Shown here: positions 15,924-23,588 of the stretch, one piece after another | How positions within the stretch are numbered: the stretch's first letter is position 1 | How the letters are laid out: each line of letters starts with the position of its first letter | Assembly: GCA_023436825.1 (NCBI GenBank) | Contig: JAEZHS010000549.1 | Location: 1 to 26,636 of the forward strand | DNA length: 26,636 nucleotides | Source: Pseudomonadota bacterium | Lineage (GTDB): Bacteria; Pseudomonadota; Alphaproteobacteria; Reyranellales; Reyranellaceae | Direction: 5' to 3' | The notes under the pieces: generated by a model | The model's input: only the letters and a program-made list of their open reading frames with translations | Database searches by the model: none | What the model was told of the DNA's origin: nothing | Program-made: the position numbers and the translations under genes

Positions 15924-16411
15924 CGACGCGCCTTGGCCTGTGCCTGAGGGATCGGCGCCCAAGCCAGGTCGGTCTTCACCGCCTGCATGATGAAGGACGA
16001 GCGCGTGCCGCGAACACCCGGCATGCGCAGCAGCGCCTTCAGCGCAAAGTCGCTGAAGCTCGCGAGGTCTGGCGCCAGTACATGCAGCAGGAAATCCATG
16101 TCACCGGTCACGGCATAGCAGGCCACGACCTCGGGCCGAGCGCGGATCTCCGCCTCGAAGGCTTCGACAATCTTCTCCGAGTGATCGTCGAGCGTCACCT
16201 GAACCAGCGCCTGCAGGCCGAGCCCCATCGCCGGCGGTGAGACCAGCGCAGCGTAGCGCGTGATCACCCCTTCTTCTTCGAGGCGCTTCACGCGGCGCTG
16301 GCAGGGCGTGGGCGACAGGCCGACGCGGTCGGCGAGGTCGACGATCGGCAGGCGGCCCTCGGCCTGCAAGGCGGCGACGATGCGTCTGTCTATGTCATCC
16401 AGCTCAATCAT
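15920..16411 (-). CDS. Lrp/AsnC family transcriptional regulator
   Basis: 163 residues; ATG at 16411. N-terminal winged helix-turn-helix (LDDIDRRIVAALQAEGRL, then DLADRVGLSPTPCQRRVKRLEEEGVI with the recognition helix around 32-45). A C-terminal RAM/ACT-like effector domain (about 65-145) shows the CYAVTGDMDFLL core that binds amino acids. Members form dimers to octamers and respond to amino acids. Divergence from phhA and proximity to a dehydratase suggest control of phenylalanine or other amino-acid catabolism. A perfect 7-1-7 palindrome overlaps its start codon, suggesting autoregulation. Confidence 0.95.
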   Translation of the reverse strand: MIELDDIDRRIVAALQAEGRLPIVDLADRVGLSPTPCQRRVKRLEEEGVITRYAALVSPPAMGLGLQALVQVTLDDHSEKIVEAFEAEIRARPEVVACYAVTGDMDFLLHVLAPDLASFSDFALKALLRMPGVRGTRSSFIMQAVKTDLAWAPIPQAQAKARR

Positions 16412-16425
16412 AGGGATTATCCCTA
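16411..16425. promoter_or_regulatory. Operator-like palindrome in the Lrp/AsnC-phhA divergent region
   Basis: TAGGGAT-T-ATCCCTA is a perfect 7-bp inverted repeat with a 1-nt centre, the size and symmetry of Lrp/AsnC-type sites. It touches the regulator start codon. AT-rich -10-like hexamers for both directions overlap at 16428-16434 (TATTAT on plus, GATAAT on minus), so one bound regulator could affect both genes. The -35 elements are weak. Confidence 0.55.
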
Positions 16426-16522
16426 AATATTATCAATTTCTCAGATGTTATCGCCTTTCAGGACCTTCCGACAGGCCAACTTCGCCGGGATTCCCTACGG
16501 CCCTGCTTCCCATATTCACAAC

Positions 16523-17272
16523 ATGAACATCGCGCCTCTCGAGAACCTCCGCGGCAACTACGCCGGCATGGCGTCCGACTGGACGGTGCCGCAGCACGCC
16601 AGTGATTACTCCGACGAAGACCAGGCCGTGTGGCGCCTGCTGGTCGAGCGCCAGACCGCGCTCGCCAAGGCGCATGCGTGCGACGAGTTCGTCCAGGGTC
16701 TCGAGACGCTGGGCATCGGCGACACCATTCCCGACTTCGACGCCGTGAACGCGCGGCTGGAGAAGTTGACCGGCTGGCGCGTCGTCGGCGTGCCGGGCCT
16801 CATTCCCGACGCCGTGTTCTACGATCACCTGGCGCATCGGCGATTTCCGGTGACAGTATGGATCCGCACCCGCGCCGAGATCGACTATCTGGTCGAGCCC
16901 GACCTGTTCCACGATTTCTTCGGCCATGTGCCGCTGCTCAGTAACCTGGTGTTCGCCGACTATATGCAGATGTACGGCCGACGCGCGCTGGAGGCTGGCG
17001 CCAAGATCGATCTTCTGGCGCGCCTCTACTGGTACACCGTCGAATTCGGCCTGATCCGCACGCCTGCGGGCCTCAAGATCTACGGTGCGGGCATTCTCTC
17101 ATCCGCCGCGGAAGTGAAGCACGCGATGTCGGGTGACGATGTCGAGCGGCTGCCTTTTGAAGCGGCCAGCGTCATGCGCCGGCCCTATCAAATCGACAAG
17201 CTGCAGGATACGTATTTCGTGCTGAACGATTTTCGCCAACTCTTCGAGGCAGCGCAAACACGCGTCGCCTGA
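16523..17272 (+). CDS. phhA: Phenylalanine 4-monooxygenase
   Basis: 249 residues from ATG 16523, the first Met before the conserved region; an in-frame ATG at 16445 would add 26 residues. Neither has a good ribosome-binding site, so the start is uncertain. This is the bacterial single-domain aromatic amino acid hydroxylase: His130 and His135 in LFHDFFGHVPLL plus Glu174 in YWYTVEFGL form the 2-His-1-carboxylate iron site. GVPGLIPDAVFYDHLAHRRFPVT lines the pterin/substrate pocket. It converts phenylalanine to tyrosine with tetrahydropterin and O2 in the cytoplasm, the entry step of aromatic amino acid breakdown. The downstream homogentisate genes and a pterin dehydratase are not in the window. 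Confidence 0.95.
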   Translation: MNIAPLENLRGNYAGMASDWTVPQHASDYSDEDQAVWRLLVERQTALAKAHACDEFVQGLETLGIGDTIPDFDAVNARLEKLTGWRVVGVPGLIPDAVFYDHLAHRRFPVTVWIRTRAEIDYLVEPDLFHDFFGHVPLLSNLVFADYMQMYGRRALEAGAKIDLLARLYWYTVEFGLIRTPAGLKIYGAGILSSAAEVKHAMSGDDVERLPFEAASVMRRPYQIDKLQDTYFVLNDFRQLFEAAQTRVA

Positions 17273-17289
17273 TCGAGCGATGACAGTTC

Positions 17290-19383
17290 CTATTTCACCA
17301 ACACCAGACCATCAACGGCGACCACCCCCTCGCCCTCCCGCTTGACCAGAAGCGGATTGATCTCCGCTTCCGACACGCCGGCAAAGGCCTTGTGTGCCAG
17401 GGTCGAGAAATCGGCGATCGCCCTTGCCAGCGCCGGAACGTCGCCGCGCGGCAGGTTGCGATAGCCGCGGATGGTGGCGAACCCTTTTACCTCGTCGATC
17501 ATCTGCCGCGCCTCGGCCTCGTCGACCGGCGCGAGGCGCGTCGCGGCGTCCTTGTAGATCTCCGCCAGCACGCCGCCCAGGCCAACGGTAACGGTCGGCC
17601 CGACCAGAGGATCGCGCCGGAAGCCTAGAATCACCTCGGCGAGCCCCCGCTCCATCTTCTGGACAAGGAAACCTTCGAGCCTGGCGTTCGGACTGTGCGC
17701 CTTCACGCGCTTTTCCATCTCGCGCGCGGCGAGAGCCGCGGTCTGGCCGTCGGGCAGGCCGAGCGCCACGCCACCAGCCTCGGTCTTGTGGGCGATATCG
17801 GGCGACAGGATCTTCAGCACCACCGGCGCCCCGATCTCCGCAACGGCCGCGACGACGCGCTTGGCGTCCGGGATGGCGAGGGTCTTGGCGAGCGGCACGC
17901 CGAGCGCGCCGAAGAAGTCGGCGGCGCGCCGCTCATCGAAGCCGTTGACGCGGCCGGCCTCGAGCGCGTCGAGCGCCTGGCGCGTCGGCTCGGCGAGCGC
18001 AGGGACTGGCTGCGGCACGGGCCGCAGCAGGCAGGCCGCCATGGCCTCCGCACAGGACTCGGGATGACGGAACGCCGGCACGCCGGCCGCGGTCAGCAGG
18101 GCCAGCGACTTCTCGGCCGACGGCGTCAGCGCCACCGCGAAGGGCTTTGCCGACTTCGCGAACTTCAGCAGCGGCTCGACGGCGAGCTCGGGATTGAACT
18201 GCGCCGAGGAGCCGACGACGAAGATCGCCGCGTCGTTGGCATCGTCGGCCAGCAGACGTTCGATCGTGCCGGACACGATCTCGGGCTTGGCGCCGGCCAG
18301 GGTGAGATCGATCAGCTTTCCCTCGCCCGCCGCGATGCCGAGCGGCTTCAGCCAGTCGACCAGCGCCTGCGGCGGGTCTGCGATGTCGAGGCCGGCCATC
18401 GCCATGTTGTCGACCACCATGGCCGCGCCGCCACCGGTCGTCGTGGCGACAGCCACGCGCTTGCCGCGCGCCGGCGGGCGATCGACCAGCAGTGCCGGCA
18501 CGTCGACCAATGATTCGAACATCGACACGCGCACGATGCCATGACTGCGGCAGAAGGCGTCAAAGGTGGCGTCGGAGCCGGCGATGGCGCCGGTATGAGA
18601 CTTGGCGAGCTCCTGGCCGATGTCGGAGCGGCCGAGCTTGTAGGCGATCACGGGCTTGCCGGCGGCATGCGCACGCCGCGCCGCGCGCGCCAGCCGCTCG
18701 CCGTCGCGCAGCGTCTCCATGAACAGCAGGATGGCGTTGGTCTTCGGATCGTCGACCATCATGTCGGCGATCTCGCCGACCGCGAGGTCGACCTCGTTGC
18801 CGACGGAGATGAGGCGCGAGAAGCCGATGCCGCGGGCATCGGCGCGCGACAGCAGCGCACCGATCAGGCTGCCGCTCTGGCTGACCAGGCTCCACGTGCC
18901 CACGCGCAGCCTCTCGACCGCGAAGGCTGCGTTGGCGGTCAGCGCCATCGCCGGATCGGTGCTGACCGTGCCGATGCTGTTGGGCCCGACCAGCCGCACG
19001 CCGGTCTCGCGCACGATGCGCGCGAGATCATCCTGCATCGAGGCGCCCGCCGCGCCGGCATCGGCGAAGCCGCCGGCCAGGATCGAGGCCACCTTCACGC
19101 CGCGCCGGCCGCACGCCGCCAGCGCATCGACCGCGGCCTTGCCGTTCAACAGGATGTAGGCGTGGTCGATCTCGCCGCTGACGGCATCGAGATCCTTGTA
19201 GGCCCTCTCGCCCAGGATTTCGGTCCGCGAGGGATTTATCGGCAGGATCTCGCCGGTGAAACCGTGCTTGCGCAGGAAACGCTGCGGCCGCGACGTCGTC
19301 TTGGTGACATCGGCGGAGGCGCCGATCAGCGCGATGCGGCGCGGTTCGAACAGCGAAGTGAACAGCTTGTCGGGGTGGCTCAT
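17290..19383 (-). CDS. ADP-forming acyl-CoA synthetase (CoA-binding plus ATP-grasp fusion)
   Basis: 697 residues from ATG 19383; an in-frame extension to 19422 overlaps the divergent gene and is rejected. Domain order: CoA-binding Rossmann domain with IALIGAS (17-23), succinyl-CoA-ligase-like domains with LVSQSGSL (166-173) and the catalytic KSHTGAIAGSD (His263), then an ATP-grasp domain (about 480-697) with PVVLKILSPDIAHKTEAGGV and a terminal AEINPLLV. The family (acetyl-CoA synthetase, ADP-forming; also acyltransferase-like proteins) interconverts acyl-CoA, ADP and phosphate with free acid, CoA and ATP via phosphohistidine. The acid here is unknown. Divergent from a Bug binding protein across only 20 nt; convergent with phhA across 17 nt. 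Confidence 0.9.
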   Translation of the reverse strand: MSHPDKLFTSLFEPRRIALIGASADVTKTTSRPQRFLRKHGFTGEILPINPSRTEILGERAYKDLDAVSGEIDHAYILLNGKAAVDALAACGRRGVKVASILAGGFADAGAAGASMQDDLARIVRETGVRLVGPNSIGTVSTDPAMALTANAAFAVERLRVGTWSLVSQSGSLIGALLSRADARGIGFSRLISVGNEVDLAVGEIADMMVDDPKTNAILLFMETLRDGERLARAARRAHAAGKPVIAYKLGRSDIGQELAKSHTGAIAGSDATFDAFCRSHGIVRVSMFESLVDVPALLVDRPPARGKRVAVATTTGGGAAMVVDNMAMAGLDIADPPQALVDWLKPLGIAAGEGKLIDLTLAGAKPEIVSGTIERLLADDANDAAIFVVGSSAQFNPELAVEPLLKFAKSAKPFAVALTPSAEKSLALLTAAGVPAFRHPESCAEAMAACLLRPVPQPVPALAEPTRQALDALEAGRVNGFDERRAADFFGALGVPLAKTLAIPDAKRVVAAVAEIGAPVVLKILSPDIAHKTEAGGVALGLPDGQTAALAAREMEKRVKAHSPNARLEGFLVQKMERGLAEVILGFRRDPLVGPTVTVGLGGVLAEIYKDAATRLAPVDEAEARQMIDEVKGFATIRGYRNLPRGDVPALARAIADFSTLAHKAFAGVSEAEINPLLVKREGEGVVAVDGLVLVK

Positions 19384-19388
19384 GGCCC

Positions 19389-19398
19389 GAGTATACTC
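19389..19398. promoter_or_regulatory. Symmetric -10-like palindrome in a 20-bp divergent gap
   Basis: GAGTATACTC is a perfect 10-bp palindrome containing TATACT on both strands (plus 19392-19397, minus 19395-19390). In each direction the hexamer ends so that +1 at the usual distance is the A of the start codon (19404 plus, 19383 minus). Neither gene has room for a Shine-Dalgarno, so leaderless divergent transcription is suggested; -35 elements are weak (TTGTCG at 19367-19372 on plus). Confidence 0.5.
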
Positions 19399-19403
19399 AC
19401 GCC

Positions 19404-20369
19404 ATGATCCCTCGCCGCACATTCATCGCCGCCTCAGTGGCGGCCATGTCCTTGCCTGCCCAGGCCCAAGCCTGGCCGAGCAAGCCCATCAAGCTCGTCG
19501 TGCCCTACGCGCCCGGCGGCACGACCGACGTCATCGCCCGCATGGTGGCCGAATATCTCGGGCAGCGGCTCGGGCAGAACATCATCGTCGACAACAAGCC
19601 CGGCAAGGGCGCGATGGTGGGCACCGCCCTGGTCGCCAAGGCGCCGCCCGACGGCTATACGCTGCTGATGTCGGTGATCTCGGGGCTGTCGATCTCGCCG
19701 ACGCTCTACGGCGGCGCCGACTTCGACCCGATGGCCGACTTCATCCATATCTCGATCGCCTCGCGCAATCCCAGCGTTCTGGTCGTCAACCCCGGTTTCA
19801 AGGCAAAGACCTTCAAGGAATACATCGAGATCGCCAAGGCCGAGCCCGGCAAGCTCGCCTATGCGACGTCGGGCGCGGGCTCGAGCAACCATCTGTTGGG
19901 CGCACAGCTCGAGCAGGTCATCGGCGCCGCCTTGGTCCATGTGCCCTATCGCGGCGCCGGGCCCGCCATGGTCGACACGATCAACGGCAACGTGCCCTCG
20001 ATGTTCGACTCCCTGCCGTCGGCCGCGCCGCATATCAAGGCAGGCAAGGTCCGCGCGCTCGCCGTCAGCAGCGAGGAGCGCAGTCCCGCCTTCCCGGACG
20101 TGCCGACCATGAAGGAACTCGGCTATCCCGACCTGATCTCCTATTCCTGGTTCGGCATCTCGGTGCCGGCCAAAACGCCGCAGCCGATCGTCGACCGCCT
20201 CGCGACGGAGATGCAGGTCGTGCTGAAGGAGCCGGCCGTGGTCAAGCGCTGGGAGGAGATCGGCGCCGAGGCCAGCACGGCGACGCCGGCCGAGGTGACA
20301 CGCTTCATCCAGGCCGAGATCGACAAGTGGACGCCGGTGGTGAAGTCTACGGGCGCCAAACCAGAATAA
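19404..20369 (+). CDS. Bug family tripartite tricarboxylate transporter substrate-binding protein
   Basis: 321 residues; ATG at 19404 with no ribosome-binding site upstream. The signal sequence MIPRRTFIAASVAAMSL ends in AQAQA near residue 23; its RRTFI is Tat-compatible. The mature protein shows the Bug/TctC hallmarks: WPSKPIKLVVPYAPGGTTDVIAR (24-46), APPDGYTLL, YATSGAGSSNHLLG, VPYRGAGPAM, and FPDVPTMKELGYPDL. Bug proteins trap carboxylated ligands between two lobes. No TctA or TctB membrane subunit is in the window, which is usual because many Bug proteins are orphans that may share a transporter or act in sensing. Followed after 18 nt by a RidA-family gene on the same strand. Confidence 0.93.
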   Translation: MIPRRTFIAASVAAMSLPAQAQAWPSKPIKLVVPYAPGGTTDVIARMVAEYLGQRLGQNIIVDNKPGKGAMVGTALVAKAPPDGYTLLMSVISGLSISPTLYGGADFDPMADFIHISIASRNPSVLVVNPGFKAKTFKEYIEIAKAEPGKLAYATSGAGSSNHLLGAQLEQVIGAALVHVPYRGAGPAMVDTINGNVPSMFDSLPSAAPHIKAGKVRALAVSSEERSPAFPDVPTMKELGYPDLISYSWFGISVPAKTPQPIVDRLATEMQVVLKEPAVVKRWEEIGAEASTATPAEVTRFIQAEIDKWTPVVKSTGAKPE

Positions 20370-20387
20370 CGAAGCGAGGAGACGCCC

Positions 20388-20786
20388 ATGATCCGCCGCG
20401 TGACATCGCCCCACGTCCCTGAACCGCCCCCCGAGCGCTGGTCGAACTGCCTGGTGTCGGACGGCATCGCCTATGTGTCGGGCATGACCGCACGCGGCAC
20501 CGATCCGGTCGCGCTCGCCAAGATGGACGAGTACGAGCAGGCCAAGCTGATCTTCAACAAGATCAAGGGCATGGTCGAAGCGGCCGGCGGCGCCATGGTT
20601 GACGTGGTGAAGGTCACGATCTACGTCACCAACATCAAGAACAACACCAAGGTGTGGGCGGCGCGCCGCGAGTTCTTCACCGGCGATTTCCCCGCATCGA
20701 CGCTGGTCGAGGTGAGCGCGCTCGCGGCGCCCGAGATCCTCGTCGAGATCGAAGCCATCGCCCACATCGGCAAGGGCAAGCGATAA
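20388..20786 (+). CDS. RidA (YjgF/YER057c/UK114) family protein lacking the catalytic Arg
   Basis: 132 residues; ATG at 20388 with AGGAG 7 nt upstream. Chorismate mutase-like trimer fold with GIAYVSGMTA (26-35), an EQAKLIFNKIKGMVEAAGG helix (50-68), VVKVTIYVTNI, and the closing ASTLVEVSALAAPEILVEIEAIA (103-125). RidA proteins hydrolyse reactive enamine/imine intermediates made by PLP enzymes. The canonical Pro-Ala-Arg-Ser active-site segment reads Pro-Ala-Ser-Thr here (102-105), so the essential Arg is missing. This fits the Rid4-Rid7 groups rather than true imine deaminases. Probably an operon with the Bug protein; ends 9 nt before palindromic copy C. Confidence 0.9.
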   Translation: MIRRVTSPHVPEPPPERWSNCLVSDGIAYVSGMTARGTDPVALAKMDEYEQAKLIFNKIKGMVEAAGGAMVDVVKVTIYVTNIKNNTKVWAARREFFTGDFPASTLVEVSALAAPEILVEIEAIAHIGKGKR

Positions 20787-20794
20787 GCCGGCGC

Positions 20795-20867
20795 TGTCAT
20801 ACCGAGGGCGAAGCCCGAGGGACCTTTCCTGTTGCCTCAAAGGTCCCTCGCTTCGCTCGGGATGACA
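20795..20867. repeat. Palindromic intergenic repeat, copy C
   Basis: 73-bp inverted repeat whose arms pair over about 30 positions with a 4-nt insertion in the left arm (GGGCGAAGCCC mini-palindrome at 20805-20815). It completely fills the convergent gap: it starts 9 nt after the RidA stop and its last base abuts the stop codon of the minus-strand lyase at 20868. Its placement would suit a bidirectional transcript end. Confidence 0.85.
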
Positions 20868-21779
20868 TCAGTTCTGGAACTTCTTCTCCAGCGCCTGCCA
20901 GCGCTCGTTCTCGAACAGCGACCAGAGCTGGCCATGGTCCAGCATCTGGTTGGCCATCGCCGCCGTGTTGCCCGTGCTCCTGAGCGAGCCCAGCAGGTCC
21001 TGGCCGACACGCGCGAACAGGCGCGTCAGCGAATTGGGATAGATCGCGACCTTGAAGCCGAGCTGCTCCAGCTTCGGGAACGGCAGGATCGGCGTGCGGC
21101 CGCCTTCGACCATGTTGGCAAGGCACGGCACCCCGAGACGCTTGGGTACCTCGGCGAGCTCGGCCTCGCTGGGCGGCGCCTCGACGAACAGGATGTCGGC
21201 ACCGGCCTCGCGGTAGCGCGCGGCACGCTCCAGCGCCGCCTCGAAGCCTTCCGAGGCGATGGCGTCGGTGCGGGCCACAATCATGACGTCGGCATCGATG
21301 CGGGCATCGGCAGCGGCCTTGATGCGCTGCTCCATCTCCCGTGACGAGGCGATCCTGCGGCCAGGCTCGTGGCCGCATTTCTTGGGCCATTCCTGGTCCT
21401 CGAGCTGCACGGCGCTGACGCCGGCGCGCTCGAACTCGCGCATGGTGCGAATGACGTTGAGCGGACCGCCGTAGCCCGTGTCGGCGTCGGCGATGACCGG
21501 GATCGCCACCGAATCGCAGATGCGCCGCACGCGATCGAGGATCTCGCCGAAGCTCAGCGCGCCCATGTCGGGCGCGCCGAGCGCACTCATCGAGACGCCC
21601 GACCCCGTGACGTAGGCCGCATTGAAGCCGGAGACCTCGACCAGGCGCGCGGTGATGCAGTCGTAGCAACCGGGCGCCACGACGATGCCCGGCCCCTCCA
21701 TCTGCCGGCGCAGCGCGCGATGGCGCGTCGGCGCACCCTTCAGTCCGGTGGGATAGGCGGCGTGTCGGTCGGTACTCAT
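20868..21779 (-). CDS. Isocitrate lyase/PEP mutase superfamily lyase
   Basis: 303 residues from ATG 21779, 10 nt after the DctM stop; a TTG at 21803 would overlap DctM, and neither has a strong ribosome-binding site. Family motifs: PGCYDCITARL (36-46), the DADTGYG metal loop (98-104), the QLED Glu127, and KKCGH (133-137) with Cys135, the catalytic residue of the lyase branch (2-methylisocitrate and 2,3-dimethylmalate lyases) that is absent from oxaloacetate decarboxylases and PEP mutases. The enzyme should cleave a 2-hydroxy-dicarboxylate or tricarboxylate in the cytoplasm. It ends the TRAP operon, implying that the imported acid, or a product of it, is the substrate. Exact substrate not readable. 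Confidence 0.88.
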   Translation of the reverse strand: MSTDRHAAYPTGLKGAPTRHRALRRQMEGPGIVVAPGCYDCITARLVEVSGFNAAYVTGSGVSMSALGAPDMGALSFGEILDRVRRICDSVAIPVIADADTGYGGPLNVIRTMREFERAGVSAVQLEDQEWPKKCGHEPGRRIASSREMEQRIKAAADARIDADVMIVARTDAIASEGFEAALERAARYREAGADILFVEAPPSEAELAEVPKRLGVPCLANMVEGGRTPILPFPKLEQLGFKVAIYPNSLTRLFARVGQDLLGSLRSTGNTAAMANQMLDHGQLWSLFENERWQALEKKFQN

Positions 21780-21789
21780 GCCAATGAAC

Positions 21790-23097
21790 TCATGGAGGGG
21801 CAAACATGTGGTTGGGCAGCCAGAGCGCGATGTCGGGCCAGAATACCAGCATCACCAGCAGGACGAACATCAGCAGATGGAACGGGATGGTGCCCCAGAC
21901 GATATCCGACAGCTTGCCGTCCCAGATGCTCTGGATCACGAACAGGTTGATGCCGATGGGCGGCGAGATCTGGCCGAGCTCGATGAACAGCACCAGGATG
22001 ATGCCGAACCACACCGGGTCGATGTGGTACTTCAGCAGAACCGGGTAGAGCAGCGGCACGGTGATCACGATCATGCCCAGGCTTTCGACCAAACAGCCGA
22101 GGATCGTGTAGAGGATGAACAGCGCGAAGAAGAACTCCAGCCGTGACAGGTTCAGCGCCACCATCCACGAGGTGAGCTGCTCACCGACGCCGGCCACGCT
22201 GATGGCATAGGAGAAGACGAACGCGGTGTAGACGATCAACAGGATGTTGCCGCTGATCATCACCGACGAGGTCATGGCGGCGCGCAGCTCCTTCCAGCTG
22301 AGCCGCCCCCAGATCGACGAGACGACGACGGCTGCGAAGCAGCCGACGGCTGCCGCCTCGGTCGGCGTCACCCAGCCGAAATAGAGGCTGCCCATGGTGC
22401 CGCCGATCACCACGGCGAACGGCACAAGGTCGGCCACCGCCTGCAGGAACTCGCCGAGATTCTGCGGCCCCTTCTCGCGCGGCGCGATCTCGGGCCGCAG
22501 CAGCGCGTGGACGAAGACGTACAGCATGAAGAGCCCGGTCAGCAGCAGGCCAGGCACGACGCCCGCCATGAACAGCTTGGATACCGACGTCTCGGTGAAG
22601 GTGCCGTAGACGATCATCGCGATCGACGGCGGGATCAGGATGCCGAGCGTGCCGCCGGCCGCCAGCGAGCCCGCCGCCAGCGGACGGTGATAGCCGCGTT
22701 GGATGAGCTGCGGCAGGGCCACGGTGCCGATGGCGGCCGCGGTCGCCACCGAAGAGCCCGAGATCGCCGCGAACAGCGCGCAGCCGGCGATGTTGGTCTG
22801 CAGCAGCCCGCCAGGAATGACGCAGACGAGCTTGGAAAGCCCGCGATAGATGCGGAAGCTCAAGCCCGAGTGCTGCATGATCTCGGCCATCAGGATGAAC
22901 AGCGGGATCGCAGTGAGCGCGAAGCTGTTCATCGAGCCCCAGCTCATCAGGCCGATGCCCTTCAGCGCCGGCACCCCGCCATGCAGCACCAGATAGACGA
23001 TGGCTGGCACGCCGATGGCGAAAGGAATGGTCATTCCCGCGGCCAGCAAGCCGAGGAAGATCACCAGGACGATGAAGACTTCCAGCCCGGCGCTCAT
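21790..23097 (-). CDS. dctM: TRAP transporter large permease (DctM)
   Basis: 435 residues from ATG 23097, which overlaps the DctQ stop as ATGA; the longer open frame to 23388 is only the shadow of DctQ. About twelve transmembrane helices, with DctM motifs: AGMTIPFAIGVPAIVYL at the N terminus, SGSSVATAAAIGTVALPQL in the first discontinuous hairpin region, GGTLGILIPPSIAMIVYG, FFGWVTPTEAAAVG-like (LYFGWVTPTEAAAVG) and GQISPPIGINLFV near the C terminus. It carries the Na+-coupled translocation path of the TRAP system in the inner membrane, working with DctQ and periplasmic DctP. The downstream lyase gene follows after 10 nt. Confidence 0.95.
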   Translation of the reverse strand: MSAGLEVFIVLVIFLGLLAAGMTIPFAIGVPAIVYLVLHGGVPALKGIGLMSWGSMNSFALTAIPLFILMAEIMQHSGLSFRIYRGLSKLVCVIPGGLLQTNIAGCALFAAISGSSVATAAAIGTVALPQLIQRGYHRPLAAGSLAAGGTLGILIPPSIAMIVYGTFTETSVSKLFMAGVVPGLLLTGLFMLYVFVHALLRPEIAPREKGPQNLGEFLQAVADLVPFAVVIGGTMGSLYFGWVTPTEAAAVGCFAAVVVSSIWGRLSWKELRAAMTSSVMISGNILLIVYTAFVFSYAISVAGVGEQLTSWMVALNLSRLEFFFALFILYTILGCLVESLGMIVITVPLLYPVLLKYHIDPVWFGIILVLFIELGQISPPIGINLFVIQSIWDGKLSDIVWGTIPFHLLMFVLLVMLVFWPDIALWLPNHMFAPP

Positions 23098-23588
23098 GCC
23101 ACGAGCTTCCGCACGTCGTTCACGATCGACTGGGCGAGCGCCAGCAGCAGCATGGTAGCGCCCACCACCATCACCGTTTCCGGGATCCAGAGCGGCGTCG
23201 CCAGCACCGTGCTCGCCATCGCCTCGCGGCGATAGGAGCTCATGACGAATTGAATGAAGTACCAGTTGGTGATGGCGATATAGACGAATGACAGGACGTC
23301 GAAGATCAGCGCCGACAGCGCCTGGCCGCGTGGACCGAGCCGCATCTGCACCATCTCGACGCGGTGGAAAGCTCCGCGGCTCTGGCACAGCGCCAGGCTC
23401 AGGAACGACACGCCGACCAGCAGGTAGCCCACCAGCTCGTCGGAGTGTTCCGTCGTGCTGTTGAAGCCGCTGCGCAGCACGATCTCGGCCAGCATCAGGA
23501 TCGCCATGCCGGCCATGCAGAAGGCCGACGTCCAGAGGCTTACCCGCTCGAGAAGGTTGAGCGGGCGCTGATCGGCAGGCTGGGACAT
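23094..23588 (-). CDS. dctQ: TRAP transporter small permease (DctQ)
   Basis: 164 residues; ATG at 23588 shares one base with the DctP stop (TGATG). Four transmembrane helices are visible, with the DctQ pattern of a charged first loop (LRSGFNSTTEHSDELVGYLLVG, about 41-62), a central ALCQSRGAFHRVEMVQMRLGP segment (about 69-89) and a final WIPETVMVVGATMLLLALAQ helix. The small membrane subunit braces DctM. The 1-nt and 4-nt overlaps on either side show tight translational coupling across the DctP-DctQ-DctM unit. Confidence 0.93.
   Translation of the reverse strand: MSQPADQRPLNLLERVSLWTSAFCMAGMAILMLAEIVLRSGFNSTTEHSDELVGYLLVGVSFLSLALCQSRGAFHRVEMVQMRLGPRGQALSALIFDVLSFVYIAITNWYFIQFVMSSYRREAMASTVLATPLWIPETVMVVGATMLLLALAQSIVNDVRKLVA

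Noticed and set aside
19434..20840. Long minus-strand open frame (468 codons) opposite the Bug and RidA genes
   Set aside because: Antisense to two clear genes, composition His/Arg/Asp-rich, no motif; GC-driven shadow.
4715..20867. Three similar repeats considered as a CRISPR array or transposon ends
   Set aside because: Copies are about 8 kb apart, each self-palindromic, with ordinary genes between them and no cas or transposase genes.
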